This document shows positions 22,908 through 32,464 of a stretch of DNA of 64,000 nucleotides, in pieces. The stretch is from positions 124,001 through 188,000 of the forward strand of contig ML978200.1 in NCBI GenBank assembly GCA_010015745.1. The letters run 5' to 3'. A model generated the notes under the pieces. It was not told where the DNA came from and ran no database searches. It saw only the letters and a list, made by a program, of their open reading frames with translations. Within the stretch, counting starts at the first letter, position 1. Each line of letters starts with the position of its first letter. Made by a program: the position numbers and the translations under genes. The DNA is from Setomelanomma holmii (taxonomy: Eukaryota > Ascomycota > Dothideomycetes > Pleosporales > Phaeosphaeriaceae).

Positions 22908-23557
22908 TGGTCGTCGAGTAAAGGAGCAAGCACGTCCAGCTCCGCGCTAGGCGATTTTCGGTCCGGGTCGGAAGCTGGGGTGTAAGCTGGGGGAGCAGAT
23001 AGGCCGCCAGATAGCAAGCTATAGTCAGATTCAATATGCAGGTTTTAGCAGGAGGATAGGTATGACTCTCTTATTCCCATCAATCTGAACATCGACTTAG
23101 CAGTACTCGTTGTCTTACATCCAATGATCTGCACCGGAGATCGGTTGCCAAAGCTTGTTCGAGACCGAATGACATCAAGTTGTTCGACTCGACACTTTCG
23201 CATGTAGCATTTCCATGTACACCCGGAAAGAAATTCCCATGCGCTTATCCCCGTTTCGCCATGAAGCCACCTTTTGTGAGAACTAATCCGATAGAGCATA
23301 AACTTCTGGATGATACCTTGCATGAAGGCTTAATGTTCACAAGGATACTTTGGCCTTCAGAGCTAAGTCCCTAGTCCGAACGGTGCTCCAACCCTTTGAC
23401 TCGGGCAAGAGCTCATATTTTGCGGGGTTGGTCTCGTTTACCAGTAAACCTTTGAATGCCCTGGCACACATCTCCGCTACTCACCTTTACAGAACCCTAC
23501 CCAAAGCCACACATTCTCTGACAGTACTCGGGCCCATCGTCCACCGAACTTGAAAAT
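22908..23557. other. intergenic, transporter promoter
   Basis: 650 bp upstream of the MFS gene. No gene recognised. Confidence 0.5.
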
Positions 23558-25328
23558 ATGGAAGAATCACAATCACAGAAACCGAAGCGGTATATCATCC
23601 CACGGCCCAGGAATGCGTACAATTTCTGCGTGGCGCTTTTCGTCGCATTTGGGAGTCTTTCCTACGGCTATGCGTCTTCGATCAGTGCTGCGTTTATTGG
23701 TATGTACTCCACATTCATTGAGCAGCACGACTGACTCTGGTAGGAATACCTGAATGGTGAGAGATGTGGAGTTATGTTACCGATTTACACTATCAACTCT
23801 CTAACGTATACTAGGTATGCATATATGGGACTCCTAGAAGGGTCTTCGTACTCGAATTCCATCATTGGCGTCATCAGTTGCATATACTCCATCGGCGGTG
23901 TTTTCGGGTGCATCTACAACATGTGGGCGGCGGAATACTTTGGGAGGAAACGATCGATTCAGATGGGTTGCTTGATAGCTATTGTGGGAGCGACTATCAT
24001 GACAGCGTCCGTGAATATTCCCATGTTCGTTGTGAGTCGGGTGATTATGGGTTTCGCCATTGGCATACTCGTTACGCTGGTCCCGTTGTACCAGGTAAGC
24101 GCACTCCAATCCCCCAATCTACTTCAAAGCTCATACTACGACAGTCTGAAGTGTCACCCGCAGAATCGAGAGGCCTGATGGTGGGCCTACATGGTGTTTT
24201 GATCGGGTTCTCCTACTCCTTGACCGGTTTCGTCAGCTACGGCTGCAGCTTTTCCACCAACATAGCTTTCCAGTGGCGGTTCCCGCTTGCCATCCAAGCA
24301 CTTTGGCCACTCATCCTCTTTATTGGAATGTTCTGGCTTCCATACTCGCCACGCTGGCGACTGAGTCAAGGCCGCGAGGACGAGGCCTGGAAAACGATAA
24401 AGCGGCTACACGCCAACAAAAAGGATCCCGAGGACAATTACGCCAAAGCAGAGTTCCGCCAAATGAAGGAGCAGATCTGGTTTGAGCGGGAGCATGACGC
24501 TGCGGGGTTCCTAGCGCAGGCTCGTCTTGCGTTCTTCAGGAGGAGTTTCCGCAAGCGGCTTACGCTTGGCTTCCTTGTCCAGGCGGGAAACCAGTTCACT
24601 GACGCGCTCGTGGTCAACAATTACCAGACTACGTTTTACAACGGTCTGGGGATCACTGGGAGACTGCCACTCCTTCTAGTAGGATGCTTCAACTTTGTCA
24701 CTGTGCCCGGAAACCTTATAAACGGCCTTCTGGTCGGCTACATCAGTCGAAGGAAATTCGTCATCACCGGATGCACTTGTCTGTGCGTGGTCCTTTCCGT
24801 CGAAGCAGCCCTAACAGCGCAATTTGCGGAAACTGGATCAACGAACACGGTCGGCCTTGGCTTCGGAGTTGCATTCATCTTCCTCTTTCCACTCTTCTAC
24901 TCGATATGCCTGGATGCCACGATGTACTTGATTCCGGCCGAGATCTTTCCAATGATCATCCGCTCATTTGGTATCAGCTTTAGTATCATGGGACAGTGGG
25001 TCGCAACCACTATTCTCCTCGGAGCAGCTCCGACAGCGTTTGCGAAGATCGGACACAATTTCTGGATTGTCTTGATCATTTGTGGCGCTGTATATGGAAC
25101 ATTGGTGTATTTCTTCTTGCCAGAGATACGGATGCTGCCGCGCTTATAAGCAGTCGCTACTGACTAAGGTCGCAGACCAAAGGCAAAACGCTCGAGGAAA
25201 TCAGGATCATATTCGGGGACCCCGTTGGGCTCACGGAGGTCGGACCTTCTACCATAGAGGAGTTGAAGGAGAAACAGGGGGAGGAGCGTGTAGAATACGT
25301 CGCTAGCAAGAAAGGCAGCGATTCCTAA
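23558..25328 (+). CDS. MFS sugar transporter with a damaged last splice donor
   Basis: Exons 23558..23699, 23744..23756 (13 nt), 23815..24094 and 24145..25125 or 25149, with 44-, 58- and 50-bp introns. The micro-exon makes FIGIPEWYAYMGLLEG. About 12 membrane helices are expected. Hexose-transporter signatures: EYFGRKRS after helix 2, PYSPRWRL (variant of PESPR) in the central loop, and PAEIFPMIIRSFGISFS before helix 11. The normal tail (TKGKTLEEIRIIFGDP...) lies in 25176..25328 after a 50-bp intron ending GTCGCAG. Where its donor should be (CCAGAG|GT) the sequence reads CCAGAG|AT. If that intron is not removed, translation stops at 25149 and the protein is 479 aa without its cytosolic tail; if removed it is 522 aa. 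Substrate unknown. Confidence 0.85.
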
Positions 25329-25462
25329 AGTCTCGTTGGTGGCTCTATACCTAGGTAACGGCATTTTGAACTCTATAGCCTGCCTCGGAAAGGTAAGCGT
25401 TGCACCTGTCGTAAGCTCGCATTATTCCTCGGCCGCAGTAGCAACTTGAAGACGAGCTTGAC

Positions 25463-27093
25463 TCATGATTGCGTCTCCTGATAGCTTGGTTTTGATAATC
25501 GACTTCTGCCACTCTCCCCGACCCGTGCTCTGCGTACGCAATTTTCAATGGCACCCCTTGATTGTGCCTCTCTACTAGCGGCTGATTCAGCGATCGGTCC
25601 TCTTCTATACTTGCCTTGGAACCTGATTTTTCCATCCTCTCCAAATTCAGGTTTCAAAAACATCGTGCTCTCATTACAAGGTGCATTTCTGAAGTGCACA
25701 CTTAAATCCTGCGGAAACCTTTGCGATACCTCCAAAGTCGTTGTGCAACGTCCTGGCCTCCATGAAATCATGTCTTCGAGAGCCCAGAGGGCAACTCGAA
25801 CTGTACTTCCACCTTCTGCTTGCGGTTCGATGCTTAGGCCACGGACTCTCATCTCGGACAACTCCGGAGCTACATGATCAAGTTCAAGGCTGTCAGGCGG
25901 AGGATTTTTGCCAGACTGCCCCACATCAGATGGCGTAGTCAACATGATCCAACATGAGGCATGCTCTTGGAAGTAACGACTTTCTGCATCCTTCATATGC
26001 CAGGTCCACGCCTGGGATGTTAGACTGTCGATTTCGACATGTCTGGACTTTGTTATGTGCCAGTAGGATTCCAGCTGCTGCATCAATCCGGCAATAGAAG
26101 CGCAAAACCGATAGTCACCATGATCGACCTGTCGAAGAGCATGCGATGCTCTCCAATACGATGCCCTCTGCAGCCTGCGAAGTAGATAGATTCTTCCTTG
26201 CGCATCTTTAGCCTTGTGGATTCTGGTACTGAACACTAGATTGGGCAAGACCAATTCGAAGAAGCTGGCAAGCGTAGTCTGATCAGCCCACTTGTGCGCC
26301 ACAGCCTCATCTAAGTGAAGGAGGGACATCAAGGTTGTGCCATGATATAGCCTTTTCGCTTCAGCGAACTTCGATCTGAGCCGCTTTGGGTCCGGCGTCC
26401 CCTTTGTGTGAAGCTTGATTTGCGCAATGGGTGATCTTTCCAGGAGAGGTAGAAGTAGTCGATAGCTCAGTGTAGATGCTCAAACAGCAACGGCATATTG
26501 TTAGCCCAGACCGTAACGATCTTTGCGAGGAAGATCTCCTGTATGATCCAAGCGCGCTGCCAGTACTCGTTACCACAAATGTAAGCCTCGAGAGCCTTAC
26601 GGTTCGCTCCTATGAGTCCCCATTGCTGAGGGGTAGCAGCTTCGGGATCGTAAAATGCCTGCAGGACCGGCGCGAGCTTAGGGTTTGCACCCAGCCAAAG
26701 ATAGACGCCAAGCGCCTGCGAGAAGATGTCGCCCATCTGTGCTACCTGGTGAGCTCTCTCTGCTGCATTTGATTGGTCAATGCACAAAGCATCGATCCAA
26801 TACATTATCGAGGCTTGTCCATTTGCACGAGCCATTTGGAGGAAGTCCAACAGGTTTTGTCGCACACCGAAGACCTTGCTGTCAATCAGTATAACACCGC
26901 TTGGTTCCGGGTCACCCCATCTGTAGGACAGACATAGGTATTTTGCATCGACGGTAGCATGCATGAGAACACATTGAATCAGTCCAGCAGGAGATAAATT
27001 TGGCAGGAGCTGAACGAGGCGAACTGCAGCCTTGCTATGGTCCAGCGGCCGACGCACAAACGACTCGGTCGAGGTCTGTTCGTGTGCATCCAT
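25463..27093 (-). CDS. HET-domain (heterokaryon incompatibility) protein, frame interrupted
   Basis: Starts at the ATG at 27093 (MDAHEQTSTES). The HET domain (about 45-200) is clear: YLCLSYRWGDPEP, VRQNLLDFLQMAR, YWIDALCIDQSNAAERAHQV and IFSQALGVYLWLG, then WQRAWIIQEIFLAKIVTVW. HET proteins trigger cell death when unlike fungal strains fuse. After LLFEHLH the frame meets a TGA at 26467-26469. The downstream part (from about 26476, STLSYRLLLPLLERSPI, to the TGA at 25463) continues for more than 330 aa in the frame offset by one base. No plausible intron bridges the two, so a one-base deletion (or a sequencing error) is likely, and the locus may be a recent pseudogene. The C-terminal part is family-variable and unassigned. 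The gene is convergent with the MFS gene, 134 bp apart. Confidence 0.8.
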
Positions 27094-27640
27094 GGTATTC
27101 CAAAGCACATTGCGGTGCCATATGGGTCTTGTCAAAGTGGTGAAAGGAAGCGGAGAAGAAGTGAGGCAGTGGACCAGTGAACAAGGCTGAAGATGTAGGA
27201 CGATGCTGATGCCTGCTTTGGCTTGGCCATCGCCTACGACCGCATGCACTCCAGAGAGAATGATGTGCACAGGGGAAAGTAGCTGGCATGTAAGACAAGT
27301 GAGTATCAAGGCCCCTTTCGGAGGAGAAAGTGGGGTTATAGGAGGGGATGTTCAGATGACCGAGGCTGAAGGTGCAGGTCAAGATTACAAGGTTGACCAG
27401 TCCTGGTCTTGGCGCGCTAATTACCATAGTTGGATGGAACGCATGACGAAGCGTTGGAAGCTGCCGACAGACGCTCAATTTCGATGCTGACATCGCATCT
27501 TGTGTAAACGTACAAATCAAAAGGGATATGCAAAGTCGATCTGGTATAAACAAGCGAAGTGAAAGTATGTCCCTGACCCCGCATATACATGCTTAAGATG
27601 CCCAATCTATGCTTTCTCCGCCATATCACACCGAGCGCAA
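27094..27640. other. intergenic, HET gene promoter
   Basis: 547 bp between two minus-strand genes. No gene recognised. Confidence 0.5.
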
Positions 27641-28985
27641 TCAAGGCCTTGGATTCGATGGCAGCTCAGAGGTGCCAGTGTGGGGTGCCGTGCTGGTAGC
27701 TGGATACGACGAACCTCCCAGCTCTGCCGCCTGGTGGGTAGGCGATGCCTGAGCAGCAGGCACAGCACCACTTGGTCCACCAAGCTCTGCGGCTCCATCT
27801 GACGGTGCTACATATTGATGCTTGACGTCGTTGCCGTAGAATCCTTGCGCTTGAGGTGGTGGGCTACCAGGGGCGTTATATGGCGCACCATTGGCGTTGT
27901 ACTGAGAGACGGGCGATGTTGGTACGTCCTGGTAACTTTGATGTTGCTGTGCAGCGTATGCGCCTTGGTTGGCATACGGATCTTGCTGGAAAGCAGGCTG
28001 TTGCTGAGGCACGAATTGAGGCTTGGCATCAGTGTACCCTCCCACACCAGGCGGAGGCTGGGTGGGGTTGCTTTGAGCCATGGCGGCACCGCCTTGGGCA
28101 GGCGCAAGCTTCTTGTTCTTCCTGCGGCGGAGGAAGAACCAGACAAGGGCGCCAATCAGGGCGAGACCAACGATGGGACCAACGACAGCACCTGCAATCC
28201 AAGCCTTGGAGCCTCCACCATCTCCATTCTTGGTGACGATTGGCGAGACAAGCGCGGTTGAGACTGGCTGTGGGATCGAGCTTGCTGTGATATCGTCAAT
28301 GACATCGCTCTTCCTATTGTTTGCATGATGTTGACTTACGTGGTGCAGACGAGGCTGCGGTGACAGTCGCATCAAGCTTGCGGTAATACGACCAGTTGAC
28401 GCTGGATTCGCCACAGACGATATCTGTCTTCGGGTTGGAGTCTTGCATGTTCTCGAAGATAAAAGCTGTATTACAGATGGAGTATAAGCTAGGTACGAAG
28501 TCAGTGTATGTCTCACATTCAGTTCGTACTTGGACGACTTACGTGTTGTCGTAGTTCTCGGTACTGGTTGCGAATTAGCAAGTGTTACGATGGCTTGGAC
28601 GTCAAACCTTACCAAGCGATTGTCCTCGTTGTTGACTTGTCGGAGTAAGGATAGATCAAGGAGCCAGACACGCAAGCTGTGGGAGCATAGCACGACGCGA
28701 GAGTGGCCGGGCAGCACTGTCCGTATTTTCCATCTTGATACCAGGTGAGGCCGGCATTGCATGTCTCAGAATACCCTGAATCTTCATCAGCATTGCGACG
28801 AGATTCGTCAAGCCAAGCTACTCACAACTACCGCTGAACTGGACGTATCCGATGAAGCGGTCGTTGTTTTGACGTTTAGGGAGAACCGCTGGGGCGGTAA
28901 TGGTCGGATCAGCAGGAACGGCGGCCGTCGCGAATGCGGAGAACGCGACTGCGGAAAGAGCCGAGATGGCGAGTCTTGGAGACAT
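27641..28985 (-). CDS. single-pass cell-surface protein with Cys-rich ectodomain
   Basis: Five exons (28985..28826, 28775..28613, 28563..28543, 28488..28340, 28284..27641), introns 49-55 bp, 378 aa. Every junction has GTRAG-type donors and keeps frame. Signal peptide 1-21, a Lys-Arg at about 35-36, then an extracellular Cys-rich region (about 54-150: ETCNAGLTWYQDGKYGQCCPATLASC-like layout with further cysteines in SICNT and DIVCGES). A Ser/Thr-rich spacer follows, then one membrane helix at about 192-215 (AGAVVGPIVGLALIGALVWF), the stop-transfer LRRRKNKK, and a 160-aa cytosolic tail rich in Pro, Gln, Tyr and Ala. The architecture resembles fungal wall-stress-sensor or mucin-like proteins, but no WSC domain is recognisable. 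The third exon is only 21 nt. Function inferred only from topology. Confidence 0.85.
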
Positions 28986-30195
28986 GATGCTGTCGATGGT
29001 TTCTATCGTCGTATGATCTTCCAAGGGCGCTCAAGCGACAAGGCGAAGGGAGCGGCCGCGAAGTTTAAGTAAAAGCACGTTGTGCTGGACGCCGATTCTC
29101 CACTGGCAAAGCCACCCTCCACCCTCATCCTAGCCGCACTGAGCTCGTGTTGTCCAGGGCTATCACGGGTGGACCGTCCTAGACAAGGCTAAGGCTGTCC
29201 TTCATCTGAGTACCGGTCAGTGGCATCAGGTACAAAGCTAGCCATAAAGATGCTAGCGATCAGAGGTACGGGCGGTTCGGCCGTACATCTGCTCCTCAGC
29301 TGGTCGTGCTGTCATTGACGGCGGGCATCGGCTTGCCAAAGGAGGCTGGCATGGCGTCTTGATGTGCAGCACCACCCCGGTGACTTTTGTGTCGTGGCGT
29401 TGGTGCGGTCTCTTAGCGCGAAAGATGATGGGCTGTCCTCGCGATAGCTGAAGACACGCCTTTTATCGAACCACCGCTACGGGCAAGTCGATGCTTGCAT
29501 TAGGACGGCTGCAGGCTACGATAGGTCAATGTGACAAATCAAGCTTTGTGGAATGCAACTCACGACTGTCTACATGGTGTCAAAACGCAACACAGGCGTT
29601 GAGTCTTGTACTCGGCACCCAGACAGCCGTGGTGGCGCAGGGGTAAGCGATCTTCGCAGATCAGTACCTAATAATAAGGTGAAGCCTTCGGCCTCGCGAC
29701 GAAGAAGGCCGAGTTGCTGGTAGACTTCAAGATGCAGTCATCGAAGGAGGACAATTGTGGACGCTGATCAAATTCGCATCGTCACTTGTCTTGGTGTCGT
29801 TCTTCGCAGGTGTTATTGATTGAAGGTTGTTGGAGCTTGTCGACCCGCGAATTTGGACCCCACGCTGACGGCCCGCTGCTAGTCATCCTATCACGACCGC
29901 TCGGCGCATGAGCCAGAAACGTACCAAACAATGCACCTTGTCCATCAACGACGAGACACGATTGCGAGTTCAAGCCTGATTGAGGTGAGGAATTGCTCAC
30001 GTCTTTCATCATTCTTCCCAAGAACGACGAATATCAACTCCGGTACCGGCAGCACGATGGAATGCGTCCCTGTAACGCACAATTTCCCGTGTCGCTTATC
30101 TCCCCGGCCGTGCAGCGTTACCTAGATTCAGTACCGTACCAGTCCAAGTGCCGAAACCCCGGGCAGCATCAGCACCGCCCTGGTCGCGCTCTGCG
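28986..30195. other. divergent intergenic region
   Basis: 1.2 kb between the surface protein gene (-) and the F-box gene (+). No gene; a weak tRNA-like stretch near 29620 was examined and rejected. Confidence 0.5.
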
Positions 30196-31371
30196 ATGCC
30201 ATCGTTGAGTCGCCGTAAGCAGCCGCAACAGGTGGAAGTACTCGGCTCTCTGCTGCACCTGCCGGACGACATACTCATCTTGATCTGCTCGCAATGTCGC
30301 ATCGACGAGCTGTTCGCCTTGCGACTAACATGCGCAAAGACGCGAAACCTCATTAATGAGTATATCACTACCATTGCACCCTCAGTAGCGCGATCGACCT
30401 TTCCGCAAAGCGACCACCTCCTCGAGCGTTACGTGAATGTTCTACCGACGCTGGCATTTCGATTTCTGAAAGACCTCATACCAGAGCAGTTGGCAGCAAT
30501 ACTGGTAGATAGGCATCGCATCGCGGACGAGTGGCTCCAATCGCGTTATGGCATCCCCGCAGAAGACGGGTTTGGCGATGCACTGCGCGATCGAGTCGCC
30601 AGCGGGTGGCGCATCTTCGGGCAATTGACCAACATCTCACGCACCGAACACGCCTTGGCAGCAAGACAAACCTCAAGAACACCCACCGACCTCGCCAACA
30701 AGCTCTTTCGTCCCGCGCAGTTCAAGCTCGAAGCCGTAAAGCACACAGAGGACGTGATTCTACAAAAGCGCCTTGCCAACCTATTCCGCCTCAGCCACGA
30801 AGGCGCGCAAGACTACAAGCTCCTACTCACACTCCTGTCCTCTGCATTCAGCACGTCCATTTCGAACGTCGGCGACACCCACGAGCCCTGGCCCTTCGAC
30901 TTCGGCAACGGCATCGACGGTCAACGCGCGTTGCGCAAGGGCAAAACATGGCTGTCATGGTACATACTCAGCGAAGGCCCGGATCTCTTCTGGCATCAAT
31001 GGTGGAGTCTCCCTCATAACAACATACGTACACAAAACCACATCCGCGATCGCGCAATCCACGCATTCAGAAGCACACCAGAGAAGCTATCCAACCACCA
31101 GCGAACGCTTGCGCGCACGCTCCAAGACGCCGTGAACCACAAGGCGGCGATTGATTTTGAGTTCAGCGAATGGAGTCCGGTCCGGCATTTTGCGCGGTAT
31201 GCGAAGCATAGGTTGCAGAGGAGAGAGGCGGGATTGCCGCCTGCAAGGGAGATACTCGGACATGTACCGTTTTTGGTGAATTTTAGGTGTCCGGAGGAGG
31301 TTGTGAGTAGGTATGAGGTGGTGGAGGCGGAGAAGAATGCGGGGAGGGCTGGGGTGGTGGTGCCTAGGTGA
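30196..31371 (+). CDS. F-box domain protein
   Basis: Intronless, 391 aa from the first in-frame ATG at 30196. Residues about 20-57 (LLHLPDDILILICSQC, then LFALRLTCAKTRNLI) match an F-box, the Skp1-binding helix bundle of SCF ubiquitin ligases. The remaining 330 aa are helical and lack leucine-rich or WD repeats I could recognise, so the substrate-binding part is unassigned. Notable stretches are GWRIFGQLTNISRTEHAL, LFWHQWWSLPHNNIR and a C-terminal HVPFLVNFRCPEEVVSRYE. No signal peptide or membrane helix. Such stand-alone F-box proteins with a variable tail are numerous in filamentous ascomycetes. Confidence 0.8.
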   Translation: MPSLSRRKQPQQVEVLGSLLHLPDDILILICSQCRIDELFALRLTCAKTRNLINEYITTIAPSVARSTFPQSDHLLERYVNVLPTLAFRFLKDLIPEQLAAILVDRHRIADEWLQSRYGIPAEDGFGDALRDRVASGWRIFGQLTNISRTEHALAARQTSRTPTDLANKLFRPAQFKLEAVKHTEDVILQKRLANLFRLSHEGAQDYKLLLTLLSSAFSTSISNVGDTHEPWPFDFGNGIDGQRALRKGKTWLSWYILSEGPDLFWHQWWSLPHNNIRTQNHIRDRAIHAFRSTPEKLSNHQRTLARTLQDAVNHKAAIDFEFSEWSPVRHFARYAKHRLQRREAGLPPAREILGHVPFLVNFRCPEEVVSRYEVVEAEKNAGRAGVVVPR

Positions 31372-32464
31372 TATCTTTGGACCTTCGTGACCAAGTACAG
31401 CAACGTTCTCTTGATGGTCACAGCTGTAGGTAAAAGACCCTCGGTAGGACGACGGTCCTCCGAGGCTATGAAGAGTAATCATACAAGCTAGCAGCCATGA
31501 TCCACAACATGAAGATACTATTTTCAAAGTATACATGAGCTATCACTTACTCCAACCATCTTAGCATAAGGTTGTTGTAGTCATCGGCGCCTTGGTCAGC
31601 TCTTTGTAAGCCGTACATGTGAACGTGTATCGCACCGAAGCTTTTCGGACATGGCTTCCGGAGTGCAAGGCGTTCGGGAGACAGCCACAAAACGTAGCAT
31701 GCATGCAACAATCACTATTCCCGGAGTTCGCGCAGCTTACTGCAAGGCTGCACATGTAGCAGCAGACAAGTCGTATGCGAATTCTCGAGGACTCGGACTG
31801 TACGCCAGCCTCGAAGCCTCAACGCTACAAGTGGAAATTGAAGGACATGTACACTGCAAGCGACAACAACTTCTTGCTTACTGCGCCGCTCGAGTAACTG
31901 GGCCGTCCTATCACACACACGGCGACAAGTACCAAACGAGCAAAACGTTTGCCCCGCGTTTCGCACCTGCGCGCCCGAGGGGTTTTCAAGCTGCGTGCTA
32001 TTCGTCTACCGCACCCGAGGAAACGGACGAGGGAATGGCTCAGCCTCGAGGGGTGCAGATGTCGTTTGACATTGATCGCAACACCGCGTAGCAGGAAGCA
32101 GCAACCGCGGCAGAAGGACAGATGTGCAATGATGAAGCCAGTGAAGAAGCAGTAAATTGATAGAAATGGTCGACTACGGGCAAGGTAGATTACACGTGAT
32201 GACAGGGGTGCTATATATAGGTTGAAGATCGTTCATGGATCACTAGCGGCGAGTCGGCGGGTGAGCCAGAGCAGATGCAACGCGACGCATGTACGAAGTA
32301 TATACGCACCTCGACACCTCAGCACGCACATACTCACTCGCTCACCCACACCTACTCTCCTTAATGCCATGTTTCCGCGCCTCACAGGCAAGCGTCGAGC
32401 CGGCACCCCATCGCAATAACGCCGCTCCGGGTTCTGCCACGAGTGCAAACACCAAGGGATAAGC
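31372..32464. other. intergenic, promoter of the CaaX protein gene
   Basis: 1.1 kb. Frames of up to 146 codons occur but have no family resemblance and irregular composition. A TATATATA-like TGCTATATATAGG sits at about 32209-32221, roughly 250 bp before the next start. Confidence 0.5.

Noticed and set aside
25126..25126. Splice-donor change in the transporter as another RIP event
   Set aside because: On the minus strand the mutated C would be followed by C, not A, so it does not match the CpA preference; treated as an ordinary substitution.
29618..29700. tRNA-like stretch (GTGGTGGCGCAGGGGTAAGCG resembles a D-arm)
   Set aside because: No matching acceptor stem and no TTCRA T-loop with a pairing stem at the right distance.
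31651..32091. 146-codon plus-strand frame between the F-box and CaaX-protein genes
   Set aside because: No domain, signal peptide or splice context; sits in a probable promoter region.
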